NCBI RefSeq assembly: GCF_934191625.1
Contig: NZ_CAKPUG010000001.1
Location: 682,001-746,000, forward strand
Reading direction: 5' to 3'
DNA: 64,000 bases
From: an uncultured Lactococcus sp.
GTDB lineage: Bacteria > Bacillota > Bacilli > Lactobacillales > Streptococcaceae
The notes under the pieces were generated by a model, which had not been told where the DNA came from, made no database searches, and saw only the letters and a list, made by a program, of their open reading frames with translations. Shown in pieces: positions 16,744 through 27,884 of the stretch; the stretch's first letter is position 1; the number at the start of each line of letters is the position of its first letter. Made by a program: the position numbers and the translations under genes.

Positions 16744-19227
16744 ATGTCTAATATACAAACTCTACCTTTAGAGGATATTATGGGCGAGCGCTTCGGGCGC
16801 TATTCAAAATACATTATTCAGGAACGTGCCCTACCTGATATTCGAGACGGTTTAAAACCCGTTCAACGTCGTATTCTGTATTCAATGAATAAGGATGGCA
16901 ACACTTTTGATAAATCTTACCGTAAATCTGCCAAATCAGTTGGTAATGTCATGGGGAACTTTCACCCACACGGAGACAGCTCAATTTATGATGCGATGAT
17001 TCGCTTATCGCAAGATTGGAAGATGCTTGAACCTCTGATTGAAATGCATGGGAATAATGGATCAATGGACGGTGATCCGCCAGCTGCTATGCGTTATACT
17101 GAAGCACGCTTATCAGAAATTTCTTCATATTTATTAAAAGATATTGAAAAAGATACAGTTGCTCACGCCTGGAACTTTGATGATACAGAAAAAGAGCCCA
17201 CTGTATTACCAGCAAGTTTTCCTAACTTGCTAGTGAATGGGTCAACTGGTATTTCAGCGGGGTATGCAACAGATATTCCACCGCATAGTCTTGGTGAAGT
17301 TATCGATGCAACCATCTATATGATCGATCATCCTAAGGCTGACGTTGATAAAATTATGACATTCATGCCGGGACCGGATTTCCCGACAGGGGCCATTATT
17401 CAAGGTCGAAGTGAAATAAAGAAAGCTTACGAAACGGGTAAAGGGCGTATTGCTGTCCGATCTAAAGTAAAAGTTGAAAAGCTAAAAGGCGGGCGTGAAC
17501 AACTCGTTGTTACTGAGATTCCTTATGAAATCAACAAGGCGACTTTGGTTAAACGTATTGATGATGTGCGAGTAAATGCTAAAGTACCAGGGATTTCCGA
17601 AGTACGCGATGAGTCTGATCGTGAAGGATTACGTATTGCAATTGAGCTGAAAAAAGAAGCGAATAGTCAGTTGGTACTTAATTATCTTTATAAAAATACA
17701 GACTTGCAAATTAATTATAATTTTAATATGGTAGCAATTGACAACATGACGCCTCGCCAAGTTGGTGTTCTTCCTGTATTACGCTCTTATATTGCCCATC
17801 GTCAGGATGTTATAGTTAAACGCTCAAAATTTGACTTGAGTAAGGCTGAGAAACGCTTGCATCTGGTAGAAGGTTTAATCCGAATGGTTTCTATCTTGGA
17901 CGAAGTCGTTGCTCTGATTCGTGCGTCTGAAAATAAATCTGATGCTAAAGAAAATTTGAAAGTGAGTTATGCGTTTAGTGAAGAACAAGCAGAAGCTATA
18001 GTTACTCTGCAACTTTATCGCTTAACTAATACAGATATTGTTACTCTGGAAAATGAACAATCGGAGCTCGAAGCGAAGATTCTAGAACTCCGTGCAATTA
18101 TTAATGATGAGCGTACCCTTTATAACTTGATGAAACGTGAATTACGTGAAGTCAAGAAAAAATTCGGTAAAGAAAGACGTTCAGAACTTCAAGATAAAGT
18201 AGAAACGATTGAGATTGAAGCGCAACAACTGATTGCAGAAGAAGAAACTGTAGTTTCTGTAACACGTAGTGGGTATATCAAGCGCACATCGCCACGCAGC
18301 TTTGCTTCTTCTAATATTGCAGAAGTCGGTAAACGTGAGGATGACGAGTTAATCTTTGTTAAAGCAGGCGCGCGGACCACCCAGCATCTTCTAATGTTTA
18401 CTAGTCTTGGAAATGTTATTTATCGTCCAGTTCATGAATTGTCCGATGTCCGTTGGAAGGATATTGGAGAACATATTTCTCAGACTTTGAACAATTTTGC
18501 TAGTGATGAAAAAATTATTTTTGCTCAAGTGCTTGACAATTTTGAAACGGGTGAAAATTATATGGTAGTTACCGCGGCTGGACAAATCAAGCAAGTTGAA
18601 CTCGCTTCCTTCAAACCTTGGCGTACATATCGCTCTAAGTCAATGGTTTATGGCAAACTCAAAGGAGACAAAGATAGTATCGTAACCATCGAGCCAATCT
18701 TCAAAGGCGATGAAGATGTGATGCTGATTTCTGAAAATGGCTATGCACTTCGCTTTAATATCTCAGAGATCCCAGTTGTAGGGGCTAAAGCAGCCGGCGT
18801 AAAGGCAATGAATCTAAAAGCAGGAGATTTGGTGAAGGCAGCCTTCTTTGTCCAAACAGAGAGTTGGTATCTGCTCACACAACGGGGCTTTATCAAGCGG
18901 GTAAAATCTGAAGATATTCCAGAAACGAGTCGAGCTAATCGTGGACTTCAGGTCCTCCGTCCTCTCAAGTCGAATACGCACACCGTATTTGCTGCTGGTA
19001 GTGTGATAAATACCGATAGAACACCACTTTCAGAGACGGTTGATCTTTTCAGCCCTGCAGAAGTAGAAGAAATGCAAACGGATAAGAGCCAGATTTTGGA
19101 GGTGACTTCAGCAGTGGGGAAAGTCTATCAAACAGAATTGACAGACTTGAATTTATCTGATCGCGCCAGCAATGGACATCCCTTAGCCGAAGATATTGAC
19201 CGAGTAATAGAAGCTAAAATAAAATAA
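16744..19227 (+). CDS. parC: DNA topoisomerase IV subunit A
   Basis: 827-aa DNA-cleaving subunit of topoisomerase IV. The catalytic tyrosine is Y118 ([11 protein letters not shown]). The quinolone region reads [12 protein letters not shown] with S79 and D83, the wild-type residues, so no classical quinolone-resistance substitution is present. The C-terminal domain shows beta-pinwheel repeats ([38 protein letters not shown]). GGAGG precedes the ATG. A terminator follows, separating it from gyrA. Confidence 0.96.
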   Translation: MSNIQTLPLEDIMGERFGRYSKYIIQERALPDIRDGLKPVQRRILYSMNKDGNTFDKSYRKSAKSVGNVMGNFHPHGDSSIYDAMIRLSQDWKMLEPLIEMHGNNGSMDGDPPAAMRYTEARLSEISSYLLKDIEKDTVAHAWNFDDTEKEPTVLPASFPNLLVNGSTGISAGYATDIPPHSLGEVIDATIYMIDHPKADVDKIMTFMPGPDFPTGAIIQGRSEIKKAYETGKGRIAVRSKVKVEKLKGGREQLVVTEIPYEINKATLVKRIDDVRVNAKVPGISEVRDESDREGLRIAIELKKEANSQLVLNYLYKNTDLQINYNFNMVAIDNMTPRQVGVLPVLRSYIAHRQDVIVKRSKFDLSKAEKRLHLVEGLIRMVSILDEVVALIRASENKSDAKENLKVSYAFSEEQAEAIVTLQLYRLTNTDIVTLENEQSELEAKILELRAIINDERTLYNLMKRELREVKKKFGKERRSELQDKVETIEIEAQQLIAEEETVVSVTRSGYIKRTSPRSFASSNIAEVGKREDDELIFVKAGARTTQHLLMFTSLGNVIYRPVHELSDVRWKDIGEHISQTLNNFASDEKIIFAQVLDNFETGENYMVVTAAGQIKQVELASFKPWRTYRSKSMVYGKLKGDKDSIVTIEPIFKGDEDVMLISENGYALRFNISEIPVVGAKAAGVKAMNLKAGDLVKAAFFVQTESWYLLTQRGFIKRVKSEDIPETSRANRGLQVLRPLKSNTHTVFAAGSVINTDRTPLSETVDLFSPAEVEEMQTDKSQILEVTSAVGKVYQTELTDLNLSDRASNGHPLAEDIDRVIEAKIK

Positions 19228-19228
19228 A

Positions 19229-19259
19229 AAATAATCCTCAATGAGGGTTATTTTTTATT
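19229..19259 (+). terminator. Terminator after parC
   Basis: AATAATCCTC, loop AAT, GAGGGTTATT with one G-U pair, then a T-run. Confidence 0.85.
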
Positions 19260-19333
19260 TATAAACAGCAAATTTCTCCTGTCAAAGTGGGAGATAACAA
19301 GTTAAAAAAAGGCAGACAAAAGATTTAAAAACA

Positions 19334-19363
19334 ACTGTAAACAGTAAGAAATTATGGTATAAT
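19334..19363 (+). promoter_or_regulatory. gyrA promoter with short palindrome at -35
   Basis: Extended -10 TGGTATAAT (TATAAT 19358-19363). The -35 area is covered by ACTGT-AA-ACAGT (19334-19345), a 5+2+5 palindrome that could be an operator. Confidence 0.55.
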
Positions 19364-19396
19364 AGAGACAGTGTTTATACATTGAAAGAGGAGAAC

Positions 19397-21868
19397 ATGG
19401 AAGATAAAAATATCATAAATGTCAATCTTGCTGAGGAGATGAAAACCAGCTTTCGTGACTATGCGATGTCAGTTATTGTGGCCCGAGCCCTACCTGATGT
19501 ACGTGATGGTTTGAAGCCAGTTCATCGCCGCATTCTTTACGGAATGAATGAGCTTGGTACAACGCCTGATAAACCACATAAAAAATCTGCCCGTATTACC
19601 GGGGATGTCATGGGTAAATATCACCCACATGGAGACAGCTCGATTTATGAGGCAATGGTACGTATGGCTCAATGGTGGAGCTATCGCCACATGCTGGTTG
19701 ACGGACATGGGAACTTTGGTTCCATGGATGGAGACGGTGCTGCTGCTCAACGTTACACCGAAGCTCGTATGTCAAAAATTGCCTTAGAAATGCTACGAGA
19801 TATCAACAAAAATACAGTTGACTTTGTTGATAACTATGACGGAACTGAACGTGAGCCAGAAGTACTTCCGGCTCGTTTCCCTAACCTTTTGGTTAATGGG
19901 ACAACAGGGATAGCCGTTGGGATGGCAACAAATATACCTCCTCATAACTTAGGAGAAACAATTGATGCTGTGGATTTGCTGATGGAAAATCCAGAGGCGT
20001 CAACTCGTGATTTGATGGAAGTTTTACCTGGCCCAGACTTTCCTACAGGTGCGCTGGTTATGGGTAAATCAGGCATTCGCCGTGCTTATGAAACAGGGAA
20101 AGGCTCAATTACGCTTCGTGCGAAGACAGAAATTGAAGAGTTGCCTGGTGGTAAGGAACGTATTGTAGTTACAGAGTTCCCATATATGGTGAATAAGTCA
20201 AAAGTTCATGAGCATATTGTACGCTTGGCGCAAGAAAAGCGTATAGAAGGTGTCACAGCCTGCCGTGATGAGTCAAGCCGTGAAGGTGTACGCTTAGTGG
20301 TTGAAGTACGTCGTGATGCCTCTGCACACGTGATTTTGAATAACTTGTTCAAACTTACACAACTTCAAACATCCTTTGGCTTTAATATGTTAGCCATCGA
20401 AAAAGGTACGCCAAAGATTTTGTCATTGAAACAAATCTTGACGGATTACATTGAGCACCAAATTGAAGTTGTTGAACGTCGTACGCGATTCGATAAAGCG
20501 CGTGCAGAAGCTCGAGCACATATCTTAGAAGGTTTACGTATTGCCTTGGATAATATTGATCGTATGATTACTATTATCCGAGAATCTGCAACTGATGCAA
20601 TTGCTCAAAAAGCGATGATGGATGAGTTCCAATTATCAGACAAACAATCGCAAGCCATCTTGGATATGCGTTTACGACGTTTGACAGGTTTGGAACGTGA
20701 CAAGATTGAAAATGAGTATCAAGAACTCATTGCCCTAATTGCTGATTTGGCAGATATCTTGGCGAAACCAGAACGCGTCAAAGCTATTATTCGTGAAGAA
20801 CTTGGTGAAGTAAAACGCAAGTTCGCAGACAAGCGCCGGACGGAGCTTTTGGTCGGTGAAGTCTTGAATCTGGAAGATGAAGACTTGATTGAGGAAGAAG
20901 ATGTTCTCATAACACTCTCTAATAAGGGATATATCAAACGTCTCAGTAATGACGAATTCCGTGCACAAAAACGCGGCGGACGTGGTGTTCAGGGTATGAA
21001 TATGTCAGATGATGATTTCGTACAGCACCTTGTGTCCACAAGTACGCATGATCACTTGCTCTTCTTTACTAATCTTGGACGTGTCTATCGGATGAAGGGG
21101 TATGAAATTCCTGAATATGGACGTGCTGCTAAAGGATTGCCGATTGTTAACCTTTTAAAACTTGATGAAGGTGAAAAAATCCAAACCGTTATTAATGTAG
21201 TGAAGTCTGATGAAGAAAGATATCTATTCTTTACGACACGCAAGGGCTTGGTCAAACGTACAAATACACAACAATTTGCTAATATCCGAACTAATGGTCT
21301 AAAAGCTCTAAATCTTCGTGACGGTGACGAACTTATCAATGTTCTACTTACATCAGGTAAAGAAAACATCATTATTGGAACGCATAATGGTTTCTCTGTA
21401 CGCTTTGAAGAAGCTGTAGTTCGTGATATGGGTCGTTCTGCTACAGGTGTTAAAGGTGTTAGCCTGCGTGAAGGTGACTTCGTTGTGGGTACAGCAATTG
21501 TTCATGATGAGCAAGAAGTCTTAGTGATTTCTGAAAAAGGTTTAGGTAAAAGAACTATCGCGAGTGAATATCCAATTAAGGGCCGTGGTGGTAAAGGGAT
21601 CAAAGTCATGAATATCACTGATCGTACAGGTAAGCTAGCTGGTTTAACTGCAATTAACGGTGATGAAGACATTATGGTTATTACTGACACAGGTGTTGTG
21701 ATTCGTACAAGTGTGGACAATATCTCACAAACAGGTCGTGCAGCGCAAGGTGTGAAAATTATGCGTTTGGATGAGGAAGCACAAATTGTGACATTTGCAC
21801 TTGTTGAACCTGTACATGAAGAGGAAGAAATAAGTGAGGCAGAGGTAGCTTCAAATACGGAAGAATAA
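19397..21868 (+). CDS. gyrA: DNA gyrase subunit A
   Basis: 823-aa DNA-cleaving gyrase subunit. The start is the ATG at 19397 (AGAGGAG 5 nt upstream); this makes the quinolone-region residues S81 and E85 in [12 protein letters not shown], matching streptococcal numbering and both wild type. The catalytic tyrosine is Y120 in [10 protein letters not shown]. The GyrA box [10 protein letters not shown] that allows DNA wrapping is present near residue 520, distinguishing it from ParC. It is the first gene of gyrA-apbE-srtA; the apbE ATG begins 1 nt after its stop. Confidence 0.96.
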   Translation: MEDKNIINVNLAEEMKTSFRDYAMSVIVARALPDVRDGLKPVHRRILYGMNELGTTPDKPHKKSARITGDVMGKYHPHGDSSIYEAMVRMAQWWSYRHMLVDGHGNFGSMDGDGAAAQRYTEARMSKIALEMLRDINKNTVDFVDNYDGTEREPEVLPARFPNLLVNGTTGIAVGMATNIPPHNLGETIDAVDLLMENPEASTRDLMEVLPGPDFPTGALVMGKSGIRRAYETGKGSITLRAKTEIEELPGGKERIVVTEFPYMVNKSKVHEHIVRLAQEKRIEGVTACRDESSREGVRLVVEVRRDASAHVILNNLFKLTQLQTSFGFNMLAIEKGTPKILSLKQILTDYIEHQIEVVERRTRFDKARAEARAHILEGLRIALDNIDRMITIIRESATDAIAQKAMMDEFQLSDKQSQAILDMRLRRLTGLERDKIENEYQELIALIADLADILAKPERVKAIIREELGEVKRKFADKRRTELLVGEVLNLEDEDLIEEEDVLITLSNKGYIKRLSNDEFRAQKRGGRGVQGMNMSDDDFVQHLVSTSTHDHLLFFTNLGRVYRMKGYEIPEYGRAAKGLPIVNLLKLDEGEKIQTVINVVKSDEERYLFFTTRKGLVKRTNTQQFANIRTNGLKALNLRDGDELINVLLTSGKENIIIGTHNGFSVRFEEAVVRDMGRSATGVKGVSLREGDFVVGTAIVHDEQEVLVISEKGLGKRTIASEYPIKGRGGKGIKVMNITDRTGKLAGLTAINGDEDIMVITDTGVVIRTSVDNISQTGRAAQGVKIMRLDEEAQIVTFALVEPVHEEEEISEAEVASNTEE

Positions 21869-21869
21869 A

Positions 21870-22940
21870 ATGAAAAAATTATTTATATTCTTAACTGCAG
21901 CTGTCAGTATCTTTTTACTGACAGCTTGTAGTTCAAATAAGGAGACGCGTGATCTTTTAGAGCAACCGATAAAAAAGGATGCTACTACCATGGGGACCTA
22001 CATCCAAGTCACTGTTTATGATAAAGGTAAGGAAAAAGCGGTTGAAGAAGCTTTAAAAATTGCCGAAAAATATAATGATTGGGTATCTGTTGATCAGGCA
22101 AACTCAGTTGTTGATAAGATCAATAATAATGCTGGGATTAAACCTGTCAAAGTAAATTCCGAAATTTATCAATTAATTAAGTTGGGTTATAACTACTCCG
22201 CTAAGAATATGGGCTACGATATCACCATAGGTCCTTTGAGCAAGCTCTGGAATATAGGTTTCCCTGATGCACGAAAACCGTCACAAGCTGAAATAAACAA
22301 GGTGTTACCTCTAATTAACTATCAATTTATTCAATTTAATGAAAAAGACAGCTCGGTCTATTTAAGACAAAAAGGTGCTCGATTAGATTTGGGATCGATA
22401 GCTAAAGGCTACACAGCCATGAAGATGGTTGAAAGTCTTAAAAATAATGGCGTAACAACAGGTATTGTTGATTTGGGTTCAAGTTCGATCTATGTGATAG
22501 GACATTCTCCACGTCAAACAAATGATCCGTGGACGATTGCTATAAAAGATCCTAACGATCCAGAAAAATCGCAGTTGGGTATTTTAAAAGCGAGTGACCA
22601 ACATGTAAACACTTCTGGTATCTATGAACGTTATTTGGAAGTAGACGGGCATCGTTATTCTCATATTCTTAATCCAAAAACTGGTTTCCCATTTGACAAT
22701 GACATTGCCAGCATTACTCTTTTAATTTCTGGCGAGGATGCTACAAATGGAGATGGATTATCTACGTTGATCTATGCATTGGGAACGAAAAAAGGTTATG
22801 AATATGTAGAAAGTCTGAAAAATGTACAAGCTGTGTTTGTAGATAAAAATAACAAGGTCTACCTTACCGATGGTTTAAAAGATAAATTTGACTTAACCAG
22901 TGAAAATTATAAAATAGGTCAAATTAAGGATTTGAAATAG
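21870..22940 (+). CDS. apbE: FAD:protein FMN transferase (ApbE), lipoprotein
   Basis: 356-aa exported lipoprotein that covalently attaches FMN to Ser/Thr of extracytoplasmic flavoproteins. The signal peptide ends in lipobox LTAC (C20). Family motifs are TTMGTYIQVTVYD, the active-site DLGSIAKGYTAMK, HILNPKTGFPF and DGLSTLIYALG. Gram-positive ApbE proteins flavinylate electron-transfer proteins such as PplA-like lipoproteins or fumarate-reductase-like enzymes; no substrate is encoded here. It is tucked between gyrA and srtA with 1- and 10-nt gaps, so its expression probably depends on gyrA. Confidence 0.93.
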   Translation: MKKLFIFLTAAVSIFLLTACSSNKETRDLLEQPIKKDATTMGTYIQVTVYDKGKEKAVEEALKIAEKYNDWVSVDQANSVVDKINNNAGIKPVKVNSEIYQLIKLGYNYSAKNMGYDITIGPLSKLWNIGFPDARKPSQAEINKVLPLINYQFIQFNEKDSSVYLRQKGARLDLGSIAKGYTAMKMVESLKNNGVTTGIVDLGSSSIYVIGHSPRQTNDPWTIAIKDPNDPEKSQLGILKASDQHVNTSGIYERYLEVDGHRYSHILNPKTGFPFDNDIASITLLISGEDATNGDGLSTLIYALGTKKGYEYVESLKNVQAVFVDKNNKVYLTDGLKDKFDLTSENYKIGQIKDLK

Positions 22941-22950
22941 AAAGAGGCTC

Positions 22951-23682
22951 ATGGCGAAAAAAAATAAAAGTTGGAAACGTATGTTAGTCAATTTACTTAT
23001 TTTGCTTCTCTTTCTTGTGGGTTTGATACTTGTTTTTAACAAACCTATCCGCAACTGGTTAATTGGTAGAAATACGGTGCATTATCAGATAAATACTGTG
23101 ACGCGAGAAACGATTAAAGAAAACAAAGAAGTGAAGGGTAACTTTGACTTTGACAGTGTAGAGTCGATTAGTTTTGAACAAGTGGTACGTAACCAGTTAA
23201 ATCGTCAACCTATGCCAGTAATTGGCGGCATTGCAATTCCTGATGTTGGCATTAACCTACCAATTTTCAAAGGCTTAGCAAATGAAAATCTTGCCTTTGG
23301 AGCTGGAACGATGAAGGAAGATCAGGTGATGGGGCAAGGGAATTATGCTTTAGCTAGCCACAATGTTACAGGATTTAGTAGTGATGTTAGCCTACTCTTT
23401 ACGCCGCTTGAGCGTGCGAAAGAGGGGATGGTTATTTACGTCACAGATAAAAATAATATTTATCAATATCGTATCAATAAAATATCTGTGGTTTCTCCAG
23501 AGCATTCAGAGGTGATTGATGATACCCCAGGAAAAACGGAGATTACCTTGGTAACCTGTGCTGATCCAGAAGCTGTAAATCGAATTATTGTGCATGGTAC
23601 ATTTGAGAAAAAAGTTGCTTATGCTGATGCGACAAAAGAGATGAAATCTGCTTTTGATCGTAGTTACAATCAAGCTCTCTAA
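22951..23682 (+). CDS. srtA: Class A sortase SrtA
   Basis: 243-aa membrane-anchored transpeptidase that links LPXTG proteins to the wall. It has one N-terminal transmembrane helix (about residues 11-30). The catalytic triad is visible as H137 (ALASHN), C203 (TLVTCAD) and R211 (NRIIVHG). The class A assignment rests on the TLVTC form and the gyrA-linked position known in streptococci and lactococci. A terminator follows. Confidence 0.95.
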   Translation: MAKKNKSWKRMLVNLLILLLFLVGLILVFNKPIRNWLIGRNTVHYQINTVTRETIKENKEVKGNFDFDSVESISFEQVVRNQLNRQPMPVIGGIAIPDVGINLPIFKGLANENLAFGAGTMKEDQVMGQGNYALASHNVTGFSSDVSLLFTPLERAKEGMVIYVTDKNNIYQYRINKISVVSPEHSEVIDDTPGKTEITLVTCADPEAVNRIIVHGTFEKKVAYADATKEMKSAFDRSYNQAL

Positions 23683-23690
23683 TAAAAAAA

Positions 23691-23727
23691 TAAAAAACTT
23701 CTAGAAATTACTCTGGAAGTTTTTTGA
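23691..23727. terminator. Terminator between srtA and the convergent ABC genes
   Basis: AAAAAACTTC with GAAGTTTTTT around an imperfect apical stem; A and T runs on both sides would serve both strands. Confidence 0.8.
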
Positions 23728-23732
23728 TACTA

Positions 23733-24500
23733 TTATAAATCCTGTTTACGCAGGTAGAAAATACCAATTAGGCCAAAAACTAAGATTTCAATGACATGGT
23801 AGCCTATACTGAAAAGGCTGTTATTACTTACAAATGTCGAGCTAAAATTTGAAGTTCCTACTTGTGCAAGTAAGAGGAAAAATAGACTCATTAAGACTGT
23901 CTGAAGAATACGGGAGGCAAAATTAAAGGCAATATATACAAATAAGCCAGAAGTTCTTCCGCGCGTGATGATAACAGCTAAAGCCATTGTCACCATCATT
24001 GCAATGAGTCCTAAAATGTAAGAGAGAAGCCCAGTAAAAATATCTGCAGAATGAACCAATAAATCAAGCGATCTAAAGAGTGAAAAGACAGTTTCTTGAT
24101 TGAATATAAAGAGGGTAACAAACGGAACAACTAACACAAGGAAAAGCGCAATTAATTGGGTTAAAATGGTGGTACCAATCTTTACAAAGTAATATTTGAC
24201 ACGAGAAACACCACTAGCAATCATCAAACTCATAACCTTGTTTTTATAATCAACATTGAGTAGATGAAATGGATACAAGAGTGAAAAAATAGCTAGGCCG
24301 ATGATTGCGAAAACAGTCGTAATAGAAAGAAAGGTGAGGAGGATAGGAGAGCTTTGAAAATCAATGTGAGTCAAGCTGATCGCTAACCATGAAAAATTTA
24401 GCAGTAAACTTAAAGAAATAAATACAGCAAGGATAATCATGTAAGTTTTATCCTTTATGTTTTTATACATTTCCATTTTAAAAATATTTTTTGCATTCAT
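23733..24500 (-). CDS. ABC-2 type exporter permease
   Basis: 255-aa membrane protein with about six hydrophobic helices and no catalytic motif. It starts MNAKNIFKMEMYKNIKDKTYMII, a cytoplasmic lead-in typical of ABC-2 permeases of the BcrB/YtrC-like group. It is co-transcribed 12 bp behind the ATPase gene. The substrate is unknown. No regulator gene adjoins the pair. Confidence 0.75.
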   Translation of the reverse strand: MNAKNIFKMEMYKNIKDKTYMIILAVFISLSLLLNFSWLAISLTHIDFQSSPILLTFLSITTVFAIIGLAIFSLLYPFHLLNVDYKNKVMSLMIASGVSRVKYYFVKIGTTILTQLIALFLVLVVPFVTLFIFNQETVFSLFRSLDLLVHSADIFTGLLSYILGLIAMMVTMALAVIITRGRTSGLFVYIAFNFASRILQTVLMSLFFLLLAQVGTSNFSSTFVSNNSLFSIGYHVIEILVFGLIGIFYLRKQDL

Positions 24501-24512
24501 ATTGAGTTCCTC

Positions 24513-25379
24513 CTATTTTACAAGTTCAATGAACTTGCTCTCTTTTTTAATCTGATAAAACTCAATATCTTGAGCTACAGCTTCCTTGAAGAACTCGCGA
24601 TACTTGTCTTCATTCATTTCAAAAATTGTCCAGTTTTCAGATTGCTGTGAATAATTGACTTGTAATTCTGCTAGGAAGGTCCGAAGTGCTTGTATCTGAT
24701 CCGTTTGTACACGGTAAATATAGGTTTGATTTTTCTTTCGGAGATCAAATTTTTCAATAAAATCACCATTTTCCAGAACTAAAACTTCATCGGCTAGAGT
24801 TTCAATGTCTTCTTGAACATGACTTGAAATAAGGATCATTCGTCCCTCAGCTTTTAAGTGAAGCAAGTAATTTTTAAACCATTCGACTGTTCTTTTATCT
24901 AACCCGCGAAAAGGCTCATCAAAGATGAGAATATTTGCGTCACTCATCAATGAAATCAGGAGAATCAATTTTTTATTCATCCCCAGAGAATATCGGCTTA
25001 CTTTTTCGTTAAGATTATCATAAATATTTAATTCCTTGGCTAAGTTACTCGTTCTTTCCTCATCAAAATTTCCACGTAAGCCTCCAAAATATCGGAGATT
25101 AAACCAACCCGTGTAATTTTTATAGAGTTCCATATCATCAAGAACTATACCCACTGAAGTCAGTATTTTAGGGTTTTCCTTAATATTTTTCCCCTCAATT
25201 TCGATGCTACCGGAATAGTTGGTGATGATATTTGTCAGCGTTTTAAAAAATGTCGTTTTTCCGACCCCATTTCGTCCCACAATCCCATAAATTTTTTCTT
25301 GTTCAAAAGTTACAGGCGATAAATCAAGGATTTTGTGCGCTTGATAAGAAAAGCGGAGGTTTTGTATGTTTAGCGTCAT
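24513..25379 (-). CDS. ABC transporter ATP-binding protein (exporter type)
   Basis: 288-aa ATPase partner of the permease behind it. Walker A GRNGVGKTTF (near residue 34), Walker B NILIFDEPFRGLD and switch SSHVQEDIE are clear. The signature motif is degenerate (SRYSLGMNKKL rather than LSGGQ-like), as in YtrB/EcsA-type exporters. The C-terminal about 80 residues form an extension with no assigned role. Function could be peptide or antimicrobial export; the sequence does not say. Confidence 0.82.
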   Translation of the reverse strand: MTLNIQNLRFSYQAHKILDLSPVTFEQEKIYGIVGRNGVGKTTFFKTLTNIITNYSGSIEIEGKNIKENPKILTSVGIVLDDMELYKNYTGWFNLRYFGGLRGNFDEERTSNLAKELNIYDNLNEKVSRYSLGMNKKLILLISLMSDANILIFDEPFRGLDKRTVEWFKNYLLHLKAEGRMILISSHVQEDIETLADEVLVLENGDFIEKFDLRKKNQTYIYRVQTDQIQALRTFLAELQVNYSQQSENWTIFEMNEDKYREFFKEAVAQDIEFYQIKKESKFIELVK

Positions 25380-25542
25380 GTTTTTCCTTCTTTCATTTTA
25401 TGAATAATTCTATCATGTGCGTGTTGCTTTTACAAGCCAACCCATGAAGTGTAATCCCCTATTTACAACTTTATTTAGTGCGAAAAACATTATATTGAAG
25501 GAAAAATTTAGGGGAAACAGATGTGCAGGATAGGCCCTCTTT

Positions 25543-25551
25543 TGTTATAAT
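25543..25551 (+). promoter_or_regulatory. pcrA promoter (-10)
   Basis: Extended -10 TGTTATAAT with TATAAT at 25546-25551, about 35 bp before the pcrA ATG. Confidence 0.6.
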
Positions 25552-25586
25552 AGGAGAGCAAGACTAGACTGGAATTGAGAGAATAA

Positions 25587-27881
25587 ATGAATCCTTTATT
25601 AAATGGAATGAATGAAAAACAAGCAGAAGCAGTACAAACTACAGAAGGGCCTCTTTTGATTATGGCAGGTGCGGGATCAGGAAAGACCCGTGTTTTGACA
25701 CACCGTATTGCCTATCTTATCGATGAAAAAATGGTGAATCCTTGGAATATTTTAGCGATTACCTTTACTAACAAAGCTGCGCGTGAAATGAGAGAACGTG
25801 CCCTTAATTTAACACCAGCAGCTCAAGATACATTGATTGCAACGTTTCACTCAATGTGTGTTCGCATTCTCAGACGTGATGCTGATCATATTGGATATAA
25901 CCGGAACTTTACGATTATTGATCCCGGGGAACAAAAAACTTTGATGAAACGTATTTTGAAAGAAGCCAATTTGGATCCCAAAAAATGGGAACCCAAAACG
26001 CTCCTCAATACAATTTCTAATGCGAAGAATGACCTCTTGGATCCGGAAGCTTATGAAGGACAAATCAATGCACGTAATCCTTACGAGTTGTTGACAGCAC
26101 GTGTTTATAAAACCTATCAAGCAGAATTACGTAAAGCCGAGTCGATGGATTTTGATGATTTAATCATGCAAACCTTGCGACTTTTTGATAAAAATCCTGA
26201 CGTCTTGGCTTATTATCAAGGGAAATTTCAATATATTCATGTTGATGAATACCAAGATACAAACCATGCACAATATCAGCTCGTCAAGTTAATGGCCCAA
26301 CGCTTTAAAAATATTTGTGTCGTTGGTGATGCTGACCAATCCATTTATGGTTGGCGTGGTGCTGATATGCAGAATATCCTTGACTTTGAAAAAGATTATC
26401 CAGATGCGAAAGTTGTTTTGCTTGAAGAAAATTATCGCTCTACAAAAACAATCCTACAGGCTGCCAATAATGTGATAAACAATAACGTTAATCGTCGCCC
26501 TAAAAAATTATGGACTCAAAATAATGATGGAGAGAATATTCTTTACTATCGTGCCAATGATGAGCGGGATGAAGCAATCTTTACAGCTTCTACGATTAAT
26601 GAACAAGTACAAGCTGGGCGGAAATACTCTGACTTTGCAGTTCTTTATCGGACAAATGCGCAATCACGTACAATAGAAGAAGCTTTCCTGAAATCAAATA
26701 TTCCTTATAGTATGGTTGCTGGAACAAAGTTCTATTCACGTAAAGAAATTCGTGATGTTATTTCTTACCTTAACGTGATTGCTAATCCTCGAGACAACAT
26801 GAGTTTCGAGCGGATTGTCAACGAACCCAAACGTGGCGTTGGCCCAAGTGCGCTGGAAAAATTGAGAAATTTTGCAGATATGCAAGGGAAGTCTTTGGCA
26901 GAGTCAACACTGGATATTACTTTATCGGATATTCGAGGCAAAGCAGCTGGCGAAATCTACAATCTTGGTCTGATTTTTGATTTCTTGCGTAGCTTTATTG
27001 AAACTTCAAGTATTACGGAACTTGTCGAAGAAATGCTCGAACGGACAGGCTATATGAAATTCCTACGGATGCAAGCTAACCTTGAAGCACAGACTAGGAT
27101 TGAAAACATTGAAGAATTCCTCTCCGTGACAAAGAATTTTGATGAAAAGTCAGAAGTACCTCTGGATGAGATGACAGGGGAGCCTATCAAAGAAACAGGC
27201 TTGGATCGTTTGAGCCGCTTCCTCAATGAGGTAAGTCTTCTTTCCGAGGTTGATGAATACGAAGAAGCGAGTGATGCAGTTACTATGATGACCTTGCATG
27301 CTGCCAAAGGTTTGGAGTTTCCTGTTGTATTTCTTATTGGGATGGAAGAAAATATCTTCCCACTTTCACGTGTTAATGATGATCCTGACGAATTGGAAGA
27401 AGAGCGCCGCCTTGCTTATGTCGGTATTACACGAGCGGAGGAATCACTCTTCATGACAAATGCCAATCAACGTGTACTATATGGTAAAACCAGTTATAAT
27501 CGTCCTAGTCGGTTCATCTCCGAGATTGATGATGAGTTACTTGATTATGGAGGTATCGCACGCAAGGCTAATTCAAGTTTCAATATCAGTTATAAGTCAC
27601 CTGATGGTGCGACACGATTTGGTACTGGGATGTCTATGACGGATGCTTTGCATCAACGCAAAGCTGCAGTCAATCCAAGCTCATCACGTGTGGTTGAGAA
27701 AGCAGATGTAGCAACAGAAGATTGGGCGATTGGTGATACTGCAGTCCATCGTAAATGGGGTGAAGGAATTGTTTTAGCTGTTACTGGCACTGGTAAGAAT
27801 ATGGAACTAAAAATTAAATTCCCTGAAGTTGGGATGAAACGTCTTTTGGCTGCGATGGCGCCTATCGAGAAAAAGGAGTAG
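25587..27881 (+). CDS. pcrA: ATP-dependent DNA helicase PcrA (UvrD family)
   Basis: 764-aa superfamily 1A 3'-5' helicase for repair and for removing RecA or stalled transcription and replication complexes. Motif [14 protein letters not shown], motif Ia [13 protein letters not shown], motif [14 protein letters not shown], motif [18 protein letters not shown], motif IV NYRST, motif [18 protein letters not shown] and motif [17 protein letters not shown] are all present. The C-terminal tail resembles the Tudor-like RNA polymerase-interacting segment ([15 protein letters not shown]). tag follows after 3 bp. Confidence 0.96.
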   Translation: MNPLLNGMNEKQAEAVQTTEGPLLIMAGAGSGKTRVLTHRIAYLIDEKMVNPWNILAITFTNKAAREMRERALNLTPAAQDTLIATFHSMCVRILRRDADHIGYNRNFTIIDPGEQKTLMKRILKEANLDPKKWEPKTLLNTISNAKNDLLDPEAYEGQINARNPYELLTARVYKTYQAELRKAESMDFDDLIMQTLRLFDKNPDVLAYYQGKFQYIHVDEYQDTNHAQYQLVKLMAQRFKNICVVGDADQSIYGWRGADMQNILDFEKDYPDAKVVLLEENYRSTKTILQAANNVINNNVNRRPKKLWTQNNDGENILYYRANDERDEAIFTASTINEQVQAGRKYSDFAVLYRTNAQSRTIEEAFLKSNIPYSMVAGTKFYSRKEIRDVISYLNVIANPRDNMSFERIVNEPKRGVGPSALEKLRNFADMQGKSLAESTLDITLSDIRGKAAGEIYNLGLIFDFLRSFIETSSITELVEEMLERTGYMKFLRMQANLEAQTRIENIEEFLSVTKNFDEKSEVPLDEMTGEPIKETGLDRLSRFLNEVSLLSEVDEYEEASDAVTMMTLHAAKGLEFPVVFLIGMEENIFPLSRVNDDPDELEEERRLAYVGITRAEESLFMTNANQRVLYGKTSYNRPSRFISEIDDELLDYGGIARKANSSFNISYKSPDGATRFGTGMSMTDALHQRKAAVNPSSSRVVEKADVATEDWAIGDTAVHRKWGEGIVLAVTGTGKNMELKIKFPEVGMKRLLAAMAPIEKKE

Positions 27882-27884
27882 GAA

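Noticed and set aside
16744..21868. Possible quinolone-resistance substitutions in parC and gyrA
   Set aside because: Key residues are the wild-type S79/D83 in ParC and S81/E85 in GyrA.
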